NCBI GenBank assembly: GCA_027578815.1
Contig: JANBTH010000131.1
Span: 1-32,288 of the forward strand
Reading direction: 5' to 3'
Length of the DNA stretch: 32,288 nt
DNA from: Coemansia sp. RSA 1804
Taxonomy: Eukaryota; Kickxellomycota; Kickxellomycetes; Kickxellales; Kickxellaceae
The notes beneath the pieces were generated by a model. That model ran no database searches. It worked only from the letters and a program-made list of their open reading frames with translations, and was not told where the DNA came from. Within the stretch, counting starts at the first letter, position 1, and each line of letters starts with the position of its first letter. The position numbers and the translations under genes are program-made. This document shows, piece after piece, positions 7,581-16,438 of this stretch.

Positions 7581-9119
7581 CTAGACCAGAATGGCATTTG
7601 AGCTTCCTCCTCCACCTCCAGTTCCAGTTCCAATGCCGTCCACGTTTGTCTGCTGCAACGACGACTGCGATGGCAGAGTCGGCTGCGGTAGAGGCGGCGC
7701 TGATGAGGATATCATCGAGACAGACGACTGGTGAGTGGGAACCCTTAGCAATGCTTTGGAGCAAATCTTTCTTATTCTGTTCACGCGAAGAGGAGCTTCT
7801 TGGCTTGCTGCGGCACATTCTTCCAAGGACACAACAGTGCGTTCGACAGAGCCACTAGCCCCAGGATACGATGGCGGCGGGGCGTCGTTGTCTGCAGGCT
7901 TGAATCCGTCGTACTCGAGAGGACACGACTCGGGTGCCTCGCATTCGCTGGAGGTCGATGGTTGTACAGCCGGCTCGGCAGCTCCCTCGTCAATTTCAAC
8001 AAGAACGTACTGCGAAAGGATGTTTCTGTCTCTGCGTGGAATTCTGCCGCCTGAAGTTTCCAGCAGCGGATCAGCAACGGTGTCCTCGTAGCGCGGAAGA
8101 ACCGTGCGCTTGCCATCGATCTTTGGAAGTACAAATATCGGCGCACACAGCTGAAGATTGTGCATATTGCCGATTGGGTCAACAATAGTAACAAAGAAGA
8201 TAATTTCATGGCTGATTCGGATCGGACCGCGGTGGATGTCGTATTGGATGCCCTTGTATGCCACGGGCACGGTGAGAATGCGAGAAGCTGAGATCTCTTG
8301 GAAGAGCGGCAGTCCCTTCTGGCCAGCATCCGAACCGACACTTTCCAACTCTGCTGCATCCTCGCCGGCGTATGGCACAGGTAGCGTGCTGGGCAAGTCG
8401 ATGATGTTGTCGACCACAATCTTCTTTGTTGTTTCCACTGCGGTCCAACTAACAGTGTTCGGTGTGCACGCAATGCGCTCGGTGAGGCGGAACCCGGCAC
8501 GCACAAGCGATATTCCCTTTTCAAGCGGTCGCAGGATCCCACGCACGGACACCGCCTGCTGGTCATGGAAAAGATGGGAGTCGCAGACTATCGAAAGCTC
8601 CAACCGCGAGCGCCAAACGGCATTTTCGCAGAACGGCTCGTTTGCGGCAATTGTCCAAGACGAGTCTGCGGATGGCGTGCGCTTTATTGTGACCGGGTGT
8701 GCCTTTGACTGTACTGTCGATATAAAGGTGCCCGAGACTTTTGCCTCGCCGATGATCTCATATGCTACGAACCGAGACCTGCTATAGGCGGTTTCTGCAA
8801 TCTCCCCAGGAATGCCTATCGAGAACTGCCACTCGTGACCCTTGCTGCCAGCGCTACCATGTTCAACGCGCGGCGCTGCTGAGCCGTCGACAACAAGCGT
8901 TGCCTGAAGACATGTTGGAGGAGTGGCTGGATGCATCGTCTGGAATAGCCGCTGGCGCTGTGGACGCAGTGTCACTGAAAGATGTCTGAGCTGGCTGTAG
9001 TGCCTATGTGGCACAACTATACTGCCTGTAATAAATGTGCCGCTTGCCTCCGATGGGCCGCCATACAGTACAATCTCGTCTTTGTCGAGATGCAGCGTGA
9101 GCGGAGAGGCGGACAACAT
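7581..9119 (-). CDS. Alpha-arrestin (ART-like trafficking adaptor), complete
   Basis: The 512-residue product has an arrestin_N lobe (about 8-160, with LTLHLDKDEIVLYG and ITGSIVV at its start) and an arrestin_C lobe (about 168-335, with WRSRLELSIV, VRGILRPLEKGISLVRAGF and RGPIRISHEIIFFV). Then follows a disordered tail rich in Pro, Ser and Gly. PY-type motifs are LPRY (341-344), PLEY (400-403) and a canonical PPSY (415-418), the usual docking site for Rsp5/NEDD4 ligases. The probable role is to couple plasma-membrane transporters to ubiquitin-dependent endocytosis; the cargo cannot be read from sequence. It is a clear paralogue of the truncated arrestin at 1-903, in the opposite orientation. 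The start is the ATG at 9119 with the arrestin fold beginning within ten residues, so I see no missing exon. Confidence 0.88.
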   Translation of the reverse strand: MLSASPLTLHLDKDEIVLYGGPSEASGTFITGSIVVPHRHYSQLRHLSVTLRPQRQRLFQTMHPATPPTCLQATLVVDGSAAPRVEHGSAGSKGHEWQFSIGIPGEIAETAYSRSRFVAYEIIGEAKVSGTFISTVQSKAHPVTIKRTPSADSSWTIAANEPFCENAVWRSRLELSIVCDSHLFHDQQAVSVRGILRPLEKGISLVRAGFRLTERIACTPNTVSWTAVETTKKIVVDNIIDLPSTLPVPYAGEDAAELESVGSDAGQKGLPLFQEISASRILTVPVAYKGIQYDIHRGPIRISHEIIFFVTIVDPIGNMHNLQLCAPIFVLPKIDGKRTVLPRYEDTVADPLLETSGGRIPRRDRNILSQYVLVEIDEGAAEPAVQPSTSSECEAPESCPLEYDGFKPADNDAPPPSYPGASGSVERTVVSLEECAAASQEAPLRVNRIRKICSKALLRVPTHQSSVSMISSSAPPLPQPTLPSQSSLQQTNVDGIGTGTGGGGGSSNAILV

Positions 9120-9772
9120 GGTGGATGCAATGGATGGCGCGGCGATATGCTAATGCTGGCAAGGATGGTGCTGAAGATGATAATAACACCAGAGATGGTA
9201 ATGAAAATGCTAATAATGGATACGTGACGGCTGTTGCCAATTGCGCTGCAGAAATATTATTAAGGGAATAAGTAAATATATAGCATTAAAGGCGTAAGAA
9301 TCCTAAAGGACAAGAAAGCGATATCAAGAGCGGGTTAGAGAAACAAGAGAGGAACAGCGAAAGAATGCGCACCAATACACAATAGACGCCGCTGGGCTTT
9401 TGTTCCAACTTGGTGCTTACACAACATTTATCGTATTCAATCTTTGAAAAAAATATAGGCATTTAAAATGTTGAAAATTATACATATGCCGGCGTCAAAG
9501 GGCGAGGATTCACCATGCATGCTGTGGTGGGGGAGGTGGTTCATGTCATCGCAGAAAGAAATTTTACAAAGAGAGGGCACCCAACACTCGTCCACAAAGG
9601 GCATGCATTTTTTTTGCAACCAAAACTGGTTTTTGGGCAGCAGGATAAAGATTCTCAACAACAATAACAGCAGCAGCAGCAAAAAAAAAGCTTAACCCCC
9701 AAAAGGGAGCAAAGGCAAGTGGAAACTGCACACCAAAAAGCGCACGTGCTAGCTCGCTTGCGCAGCCTGGAT
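9120..9772. other. Intergenic region, no gene seen
   Basis: About 650 nt lie between the arrestin start and the stop of the Zn2Cys6-like gene. The region is AT-rich, with stretches of T and A, a CAG run at about 9669-9681 followed by nine A residues, and no open frame with recognisable content. It must hold the arrestin promoter (reading left) and the 3' flank of the next gene. Confidence 0.4.
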
Positions 9773-10450
9773 CTAGAGGAGATGATTACTGTACTCCTGG
9801 AGTAAAACGCCAAGCGCCAAGAGACTGCTCCCACTCATATGCTCGCTAAGGAATATATTCTGTCCATCGAGACCCTCTGCTGGCGCCTTGTTGGCTTCCG
9901 ATTTTGCAATACTCAGCGCGATACAGCGCAGAAGCTCAGACGATGGCAGTGGAAGCTTTTTGTCCTCTTTCTGCAAACCTTTTGCCCGAAAATCGACAAT
10001 CGCATCTTTCAACGAAGGACCAAGCAGACCTGGCAGCTTTCTCTTCTCAATACGATCACGATGTGGGTTTTTGATAACTTCGTTTACATCTTCTGGGCCA
10101 CGTATGCTGTCGTTGGGATGCTCCCTCAGAAACTCACTGCTGCAATTTAGCAGTCTCCAATCCACATCATGGTGTTTCTGCCCTGTCTTGTTGCCTATAT
10201 TTGTGTTTTTTCTTCTGGTGGTCGGCAGCCCAAAGAGAACATCGTTTTCGGTCGGCGGGAATATCAGGCACTTTACATTAGCGTCTTTACAGGCTGTGCA
10301 CCTAACTCCCTTGCCAGTGCATACACCTCCAATCAATCGACAACGCAGACAGAAGGCATTAGCCCTTCTCATGATGCGCGATTTGTCTACCATTCCGCTT
10401 CTTTTCCTTGGGATAGACTCTTCACCGGTCGGCTTCCTTTGGACAACCAT
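9773..10450 (-). CDS. Small Zn2Cys6-type (Gal4-like) cluster protein
   Basis: The 225-residue product has six cysteines, C34, C37, C44, C51, C54 and C61, spaced C-x2-C-x6-C-x6-C-x2-C-x6-C. This fits the fungal binuclear zinc cluster signature. The loop after the second cysteine (RLIGGVC) lacks the run of Lys/Arg that contacts DNA in typical members, so DNA binding is uncertain. Flanking segments are basic. There is no fungal-specific transcription-factor middle domain; the protein is far shorter than normal regulators. The C-terminus holds two predicted helical segments (SSELLRCIALSIAKS and SLLALGVLLQEYSNHLL) that look like a conserved interaction module, but I do not recognise it. The start is the first ATG, at 10450. 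It could be a regulator, a chromatin-associated protein or a degenerate cluster protein. Confidence 0.7.
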   Translation of the reverse strand: MVVQRKPTGEESIPRKRSGMVDKSRIMRRANAFCLRCRLIGGVCTGKGVRCTACKDANVKCLIFPPTENDVLFGLPTTRRKNTNIGNKTGQKHHDVDWRLLNCSSEFLREHPNDSIRGPEDVNEVIKNPHRDRIEKRKLPGLLGPSLKDAIVDFRAKGLQKEDKKLPLPSSELLRCIALSIAKSEANKAPAEGLDGQNIFLSEHMSGSSLLALGVLLQEYSNHLL

Positions 10451-10982
10451 TGTCTCTTGCCTTTATTGTGTTAATTTAAAAGAAAAGATCCCGGTTGCTG
10501 AGGAGAATCCTTAGCTAGAATAAAGTAATAGAAAATTGAGTCTACAGATGCATACACCAACTTGTACTTTCTTCACTGTGTAGACAAAAAATGAAACCAA
10601 TGCTTTAATTGTGTTAATATAACAATCCATGTCTTGCCAACCACCGCATTTTCTTTATGGGAAAGCATGTGTTTCAAGAAAGGAGCCGTCCAGCAGCTGA
10701 TGCCAAACAGAATTTCAAATCTAACTTAAAGCCCACCGCTGGTACTGCCTTGGAAAAGAAAACGCAGATACCACAACTACCCACACACATCAACCCTTAT
10801 CTAAACACGACTACAGTGAAAAAATGAAACGCTCCAGAAACAACAAGACACGCTCTTGTGCTGGTGGAATAGTGCTATTGAATTGTTCCACCAGATATGT
10901 GGCTGACTGCCTAAAAAAGAAAAGAAAAATTGATCCTACGACTGCGAATAGGCACGCAAATACGGCTGGAGGCAGATAGAAT
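10451..10982. other. Intergenic region, no gene seen
   Basis: This is a 532-nt AT-rich stretch between the Zn2Cys6-like start and the FKBP12 stop, both on the minus strand. It should carry the promoter of the former and the 3' flank of the latter. I found no tRNA-like segment, no ORF with recognisable content and no notable repeat. Confidence 0.4.
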
Positions 10983-11309
10983 CTAGTTGATCTTGAGAAG
11001 CTCAACATCGAAGACAAGAGTGGATTTGGGAGGAATAAGACCGGGCACACCGTTGGCTCCGTAGCCATAGTCCGAAGAGATGGTAAGCGTGGCCTGTTCG
11101 CCAAGGCTCATTTTGGGAACGCCTTCGTCCCAGCCGCGGATGAGCTGCCCAACGCCGATTTTGCAAACAAATGGCTTCTGGCGGTCGTATGACGAGTCAA
11201 ACTTCTTGCCGTCCTCGAGCTTCCCAGTGTAGTGCATGGTGATGGTATCGCCAGCCTTGGGGTAGTTGGTCTCATCCCCTTTCTTGGTAATCTCTTTCAC
11301 GACGCCCAT
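10983..11309 (-). CDS. FPR1: FKBP12-type peptidyl-prolyl cis-trans isomerase
   Basis: A single-domain FK506-binding protein of 108 residues, the standard length for cytosolic FKBP12. It catalyses proline isomerisation and is the receptor for FK506 and rapamycin, acting on calcineurin and TOR when drug-bound. Hallmarks are MHYTGKLEDGKKFDSS, the pocket residues in QLIRGWDEGVPKMSLGE (including the tryptophan), the tyrosine in DYGYGANG and IPPKSTLVFDVELL. The frame continues upstream to another ATG at 11354, but the residues in between (hydrophobic, then YK) have no counterpart in FKBP12. I chose the ATG at 11309, which gives MGVVKEI in line with the family. It is intronless and diverges from the Spo7-like gene. 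Confidence 0.95.
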   Translation of the reverse strand: MGVVKEITKKGDETNYPKAGDTITMHYTGKLEDGKKFDSSYDRQKPFVCKIGVGQLIRGWDEGVPKMSLGEQATLTISSDYGYGANGVPGLIPPKSTLVFDVELLKIN

Positions 11310-11849
11310 TTTGTAAATAAAAAACAACCGATAATCAAATTGGAGTGAAAGCAATAAAAAATACTAGCTAAGAGTATATCGCAAAAAGAGAGAAAAGAAG
11401 ATAAGAGAATCGTTGTACTGAGCCAAGAAAATGTAAACAAAGACGCGCAAACGTTTTTCCATTTGCAGGGATGTAATACTACATATACGGCTCAATACAC
11501 TCGGCTCGGCTTGTATCCGAACCGCTTTTGTGCAAGGGGCTGTATTTCACGTGGTTTTTTATGGTGGATACCTCCTTTATCATCTTTGAAATCTACGCCA
11601 TCTCCGTTTCATGAATAATTCATCACTTTTCAACTTTTTTAGATAAAGCTTGTTGCTTGCCAGAAAGAAGAAACTGCATTTAAAGTTCCCTAGCCAGTGC
11701 ATCTCTGTTTCTGAATTCACCTATCCCAAGCACAACATGCCCTTGCTGTGAGGGCCCTTTAATTGGCAGCGCATCCACATCCGCCAGAATATTCATTTCC
11801 TTTTCTTGCTATTCATTTCATAATCAGCGCTGTCCGCCAAAAGTCCCCA
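11310..11849. promoter_or_regulatory. Divergent intergenic region FKBP12 / Spo7-like
   Basis: This 540-nt AT-rich region separates the two starts. On the plus strand a four-codon upstream ORF (ATG at 11737, stop at 11751, encoding MPLL) lies 98 nt before the Spo7-like start. If transcription starts upstream of it, it could lower translation of the main ORF. No TATA box is convincing. The rest shows no gene. Confidence 0.35.
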
Positions 11850-13112
11850 ATGAAGCACTCGCCAATATCAGCCTCCGCTCTGAATTTTGGCACAGGCCGG
11901 CAGGACTCGATGCATTCTGCAGCCTTTGGAGCCGTCCGTGTCAGTACGCCTGGAGACTCGCCATCGCAAGCTCCGTCAAACGCTGAGCTGACGTCAATGT
12001 ACACACGACAGTTTGCAGCTTCAAAGTCTGGAGGTCCAAGCGGGTATCCTGCGTTGCCTTCCTCACAGGCCAGCGTCATGAGCCAATCCCATACGCATGG
12101 CCTGACGGTGCTTCAGTGCGCTCGGTCGCGTGGCCATGTTGATCCACATGTGTACCGTGACTGGCTGATATTTGAGGAGCGCCTGAAGCAGAGCTATCGT
12201 CGATCGCAGCGTAAAAAGCGCAACTATCTTGTCCAGATCGCTGCCTTTGGCATACTTGTACTTTACTTTGCGTGGTTTGGAGTCCTTGGAACCAAACCAT
12301 ACCGTTTCACATGCAGACTGCTTAGCGCTGGATCCGCCTACTGCATTTATCTTATAGTGACTAACCTCAGGTTCTTACAATCGGTGAAATACACAACACA
12401 GTGCAACCGGGCTCTGCACCAGTTCCGCTTACGCTTTGAGACATTGCCATTATATACGTCCCACCAGCTCATGGCAGCCACCACCAAGACCAGCGATGGT
12501 GCTGTAAGCGAAGTCGCCGCCGCCGCTTGTGACGGCAGCTCACCGTTTTCCGAGACACTGTCGCACTCTCTTCAGCCAAAGAACGATGCGCCAGAGGCAA
12601 AGCAGCTAAGCTATCTAGCTGAGCCGCACTTGTCGTTCTTTCCAACCGTGCCTCGCCAGCTACGCGACGGATTCATGGAGTTCAAGGCTACCTACTATCG
12701 CAAGCGCGACGCAGCGAAGAAGCGAATGCAAGACCGTCATCGCCGAACCAGGCAAAGGAAGGATTCCATAAGCGTGACGAGCCAGATTTCTGGTGATCGG
12801 AAATCTCGACAGCAGATACACCGTCACAACAGCGCGCATGTTCAGAACTCGGAGCCAGTGAGCGACCATAGGCTAATCCATAGAACAGGCTCTGCTGGCA
12901 GTGCTGGTGCCTCTGCATTGCTAACAAGTATGGACAGCGCCACCGACGACAACAGCTCTACTGCCAGCATGTCAGGCGCCTTGCTTGGGGCAACGCCTAC
13001 CCGCACACCTTCCGAACGCGCAGGATCACGTCTAGCATACGCGTTCACTGAGCACGATATTCTAAGTTCAGAAAGCGAGGCTATAGATGATAGTTTCGTT
13101 TCACAGCTTTAG
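11850..13112 (+). CDS. Spo7-like regulatory subunit of the Nem1-Spo7 phosphatase
   Basis: Spo7 binds the phosphatase Nem1 at the nuclear/ER membrane; together they dephosphorylate the lipin Pah1 and so control phospholipid versus triacylglycerol synthesis and nuclear shape. The 420-residue product has the family core YRDWLIFEERLKQSYRRS (102-119), two hydrophobic segments (about 125-146 and 156-173) and CNRALHQFRLRFE. After a variable insert comes FFPTVPRQLRDGFMEFKATYYRKRD (split here as FFPTVPRQLRDGF and EFKATYYRKRD, about 263-286), matching the membrane-distal conserved block of fungal Spo7. An unusually long Ser/Thr-rich C-terminal tail of about 130 residues follows. The first ATG in the frame is at 11850. 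It converges on the NOL11-like gene. The family call is by motif resemblance rather than alignment. Confidence 0.75.
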   Translation: MKHSPISASALNFGTGRQDSMHSAAFGAVRVSTPGDSPSQAPSNAELTSMYTRQFAASKSGGPSGYPALPSSQASVMSQSHTHGLTVLQCARSRGHVDPHVYRDWLIFEERLKQSYRRSQRKKRNYLVQIAAFGILVLYFAWFGVLGTKPYRFTCRLLSAGSAYCIYLIVTNLRFLQSVKYTTQCNRALHQFRLRFETLPLYTSHQLMAATTKTSDGAVSEVAAAACDGSSPFSETLSHSLQPKNDAPEAKQLSYLAEPHLSFFPTVPRQLRDGFMEFKATYYRKRDAAKKRMQDRHRRTRQRKDSISVTSQISGDRKSRQQIHRHNSAHVQNSEPVSDHRLIHRTGSAGSAGASALLTSMDSATDDNSSTASMSGALLGATPTRTPSERAGSRLAYAFTEHDILSSESEAIDDSFVSQL

Positions 13113-13144
13113 TTATTATACGCCTAATCGCCTCACACACTAAC

Positions 13145-13231
13145 ATGGGAACGGAAAGGTTTTGTATTATATGTGAACGTGATGTTGCTCTGGCGAGCAC
13201 AGAAGAGCATCTAGATGTTTGTAAGATTTAA
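13145..13231 (+). CDS. Micro-ORF with a UBZ4-like zinc-knuckle pattern (tentative)
   Basis: A 28-codon ORF from ATG 13145 to TAA 13231 encodes a peptide with C7, C10, H22 and C26, spaced C-x2-C-x11-H-x3-C and ending HLDVC. This is the spacing and the HLDxC hallmark of UBZ4 ubiquitin-binding fingers such as that of RAD18. It sits in the 167-nt gap between two convergent genes, so a longer downstream gene would have to run antisense through the NOL11-like gene. A branch-point-like CTAAC (13140-13144) with an AG at 13157-13158 precedes it. A donor-like GTAAGA (13221-13226) cuts its last cysteine codon, so it also looks like an isolated exon. It may be a real microprotein, an alternative exon, a relic or chance. 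Confidence 0.3.
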   Translation: MGTERFCIICERDVALASTEEHLDVCKI

Positions 13232-13279
13232 AAAAAATAAGATAGAGAGAAACAGCATGTAATATTTATCCTGTAAAGA

Positions 13280-16200
13280 CTACCAGTGCATGACTTCGAC
13301 GCGGTACTTTTCGAGTTTTTGGACCTGCTCCCAGTATGTTCCAGATGAGCCAGTTCCTTGGGCGCATTTAGAATTTGGCTGGGCAGTTTGCCTTTGGTTC
13401 TCAGCCTGGGATCTGGTTGTGCCATTCTTAAGCACCACCTCATCCAATCCCAGCATCTCCTTTTGTTTGGCCACATCCTTTGCAACACGCTCCTCGCGCT
13501 GTTTTTCCCAAGAGCTATTGAACGGCAAGAGACCAATGCGGAGCAGTTTGAGCTGATCTGAAATGGCAAGAGCTTCATCCGTGGCGCTTTTAAGACATGA
13601 GATAAGCCCAGAGAACTCTGCTGAAAGCAAAATGCTTGTCATGTGGGCGTCGAGAAGAAGCGACACAAAGTCAATTATCATGCCAAGCCCCGGTGCTCCA
13701 GCAAGCTGCTCTGGCAGCTCCAGCGCAGGCGCCCACTTGTTCGTGTAAACTCGCACAATAGCAGCTCCGGATCCTTCGTCGTCCGACAGACCCCTGGGAC
13801 CTTTAAAAAGAGTCATTGACGCGTCAATAGAGGGAACTCCTTCGTGTTGCTGTGCTGCAATCGCACTGTTTGCTTGGGCAATGATTCCAGAAATAATCGC
13901 ATTGCTGTCGCTTCCATGAAGCTCGCCGGAGGATTCTAAACCATACAGTTCGCCAAGCAGCAGTGGGTTTGCATTGGACACAAAAGCCGCGCTAGCGGCT
14001 ATCTCAACGTCAGCACCGAGTCGAGACCATTCACGAAGCCAAATGACGAGAAGCCGAATAAGACATACAACGTGGTTAAGAGGCAAGCCAGAGAGTGCAA
14101 GGCGCAACATGTCGCTGCTCCCCTTTATGGCTACCACTGCTGAGACAACGTGTTTAATATCTGTAGCAACAGCCTCAATCTCCTCGCTGGGGCTGTTTCT
14201 ATCTACTGGTGCTGCCTGCGCTAATCCAATATCAAACAAGCAGTCGATAAACTCGCTGTAGCAAGAAAGCTGGAATTTCAGAGTATCGACAATGTGTTTC
14301 TCTGGAATATCAGGAATGTGCTGCAGTGCAATACCGATCAACTTCCATGCCTGATCTTTGGCCAAATTCGAACAGCTCTCGTTGACACGTGCAAGCAAAT
14401 GAGGAATTAGTCCGGGAGCTGGGGCATGAGAGTTGCAAAGGCCACAGTTTAGCAGCATAAACTCAATCACACGCGGTGCAAACAATGGCAGTCGCGAAGA
14501 GCGCGAGATGCCCAGCGGCTCAACAAAGCAACGGCGCATTACTGTGGTCATCAGATACGCACTGATCCAAGTAGGGTTCTCTGTAGGCACAGACAATGTT
14601 GGATCCAGCGCTACGCCTATGTGGTCCATGAACAGCGCAGTGTACTGGTCGCTATTTACAGAGTCTGATACATTGGCAAGTGCCAGCAACACCTCGTTCT
14701 CCTCTTTTTGAGTGTTCTCGCGCCTCTGCCCAATCTTCATAAACAGCTCAACAGTATCAGCAACGCCCCCTCCCGACATATCTCCAGCCGTCCCATCTAC
14801 TATAGCCTCCCATCCGCTGCGTAGCACTCCAAGTCCCTGCTCTTGCTCCTCGCGAAGTAGAATGTTTGATGAATGAACTGCAGGCCTTTCCCTAGTAAGT
14901 TGCGCGACAGGATCAACATAGTATTTCGCGTTGTTCTGCAGACGCAGTGAGGCTAGCAAAGTCACTGGTGGAAGAAAAGCAGAAGCACAGAACATCTCTA
15001 TACTCCATGTTGTGTTTGTGCTTGTGCTTGGTGCTGCTCGCTTCTTGCCGACCGCCTTGGTCAAGCTGTCGGCTCTACCACCATCTCCATCAAGGAATGA
15101 GTGATGCATTTGTGTATGAGCGACCATTATTCCAAGTGGCATCTGGTTGTTTAGCAGCCCCTTATCGTTCAAGCGAGGACTTAGTGGCTGCACCTGGTAT
15201 ATCAACCGTGGCATCTGCTTCTGCTTCTGTTTTGCACCAACAGACAAGTACGTAGATGAAACATCAATAGGATTTTCGGCGTGCAGACAGCCATACTGCA
15301 AATCCCAGAGAGTCAAAACACATTCATATGGTCCTTTTGTGGCATGCGACACCACGCTGTGCGTTCCAACTATCGCCACATATCTTTCGGATAGAGATGC
15401 CATAGCAAGCTGAGATTGGGTAAGAAGTCCACCTGTGAATGTAGTGTCATTGTCGCTTAGATTTCCAAGACATGGCACAAACCCACGCAAAACCACCTCT
15501 CTGGTCTGTTCAAGAATAATTGCATCGTCAAGAGCCGAGCTTCCCATCTTCAATCCCATGTTTTGGTACACACCGGCTTGAGTCAGCAGTGCCACAGTTC
15601 CGCTGTCTGCGTCAAACGCGCATGAAAGGGGCGGTGCCCTAAGGTACGCCGGACTAATACGCGTTGTCCCAACCTCCGTGATGGTTGCGCCCAAACCATC
15701 AACTGCTAATAACGAGAGATAATACGAAAACATGTCTTTGTCAGTGTCGTCCAGATCCTTGCCGCGACAAAGAGTAATAGCAAGTCTAATATCACCATCC
15801 AGCCAATCGGTGACTTGGCGAGAGTCCAGATAAGAGCGCATGCTCTGAGACACATCCACAAGCTGATACCAAATAAGCCGGCCTAGACAAGGAGTAGTCG
15901 TGCTCAGCTCAAATGTCTTTGTAAGGTCTCCGCGGGCTAGGGCCATTCCTCCGTCAGAGTGCACAATAAGCAAGTGACCAGCTCTGGTTGCTCCAGGCTC
16001 GAGAGAGACAATGGGAGATTTATAGGTTGCTTCGATCTTGTCCTCTACTCCAATACTGCCAATACCCCTATCAGTCCACCGCCACACAACTGCCCCGCTA
16101 TGTTGGCTGTCAACTCCGTCTCCCGAATCCAATGCCACGTAGACATATGCACTGCCATCTCTGCCGATTGTTAGATACTTTGCTGGGCATGCAAAGCGTG

Positions 16201-16438
16201 TGTTGGGAGGAAATGTCCACGATCGAAGACACTTATTGTCCAGGGTCGAATATATCTGGATTCCTTCGCCTTGAACTGTAACCAGCACTTGATTTTCCAA
16301 ATCAGAAGAAACTGTGCCTTTCTCTTGTTGGTAGAGAGATGCAATCGGACTAATCGCCGCAGGAAATTGAAATGCGTTTGTTGTCGCTGTGAACTTTGCG
16401 AGCTCCTCTGGATCCTCGACATATGCGCTCTGTGGCAT
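13280..16438 (-). CDS. NOL11/Utp8-like SSU processome (t-UTP) protein
   Basis: The 1052-residue product starts with a region of WD-like beta-propeller strands (about 45-430, for example VLVTVQGEGIQIYSTLD and CLRSWTFPPNT, CVLTLWDLQYG). A long helical region follows. Several blocks match my knowledge of vertebrate NOL11: IALQHIPDIPEKHIVDTL (about 700-718), LPLNHVVCLIRLLVIWL, GMIIDFVSLLLDAHMTSILL (about 915-935) and the final YRVEVMHW. NOL11 and the yeast counterpart Utp8 belong to the t-UTP/UtpA subcomplex, which acts in the nucleolus in pre-rRNA transcription and 18S processing. The C-terminus includes a charged coiled segment (EKQREERVAKDVAKQKE). Start is the first ATG. No intron is needed across 3.1 kb. 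A nucleoporin was considered because of the propeller-helix layout, but the NOL11-like blocks argue against it. Confidence 0.72.
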   Translation of the reverse strand: MPQSAYVEDPEELAKFTATTNAFQFPAAISPIASLYQQEKGTVSSDLENQVLVTVQGEGIQIYSTLDNKCLRSWTFPPNTRFACPAKYLTIGRDGSAYVYVALDSGDGVDSQHSGAVVWRWTDRGIGSIGVEDKIEATYKSPIVSLEPGATRAGHLLIVHSDGGMALARGDLTKTFELSTTTPCLGRLIWYQLVDVSQSMRSYLDSRQVTDWLDGDIRLAITLCRGKDLDDTDKDMFSYYLSLLAVDGLGATITEVGTTRISPAYLRAPPLSCAFDADSGTVALLTQAGVYQNMGLKMGSSALDDAIILEQTREVVLRGFVPCLGNLSDNDTTFTGGLLTQSQLAMASLSERYVAIVGTHSVVSHATKGPYECVLTLWDLQYGCLHAENPIDVSSTYLSVGAKQKQKQMPRLIYQVQPLSPRLNDKGLLNNQMPLGIMVAHTQMHHSFLDGDGGRADSLTKAVGKKRAAPSTSTNTTWSIEMFCASAFLPPVTLLASLRLQNNAKYYVDPVAQLTRERPAVHSSNILLREEQEQGLGVLRSGWEAIVDGTAGDMSGGGVADTVELFMKIGQRRENTQKEENEVLLALANVSDSVNSDQYTALFMDHIGVALDPTLSVPTENPTWISAYLMTTVMRRCFVEPLGISRSSRLPLFAPRVIEFMLLNCGLCNSHAPAPGLIPHLLARVNESCSNLAKDQAWKLIGIALQHIPDIPEKHIVDTLKFQLSCYSEFIDCLFDIGLAQAAPVDRNSPSEEIEAVATDIKHVVSAVVAIKGSSDMLRLALSGLPLNHVVCLIRLLVIWLREWSRLGADVEIAASAAFVSNANPLLLGELYGLESSGELHGSDSNAIISGIIAQANSAIAAQQHEGVPSIDASMTLFKGPRGLSDDEGSGAAIVRVYTNKWAPALELPEQLAGAPGLGMIIDFVSLLLDAHMTSILLSAEFSGLISCLKSATDEALAISDQLKLLRIGLLPFNSSWEKQREERVAKDVAKQKEMLGLDEVVLKNGTTRSQAENQRQTAQPNSKCAQGTGSSGTYWEQVQKLEKYRVEVMHW

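Noticed and set aside
13280..16438. Nucleoporin (Nup133/Nup120-like) identity for the propeller-helix protein
   Set aside because: The internal IPDIPE block, the LLLDAHMT block and the C-terminal YRVEV ending fit NOL11 better.
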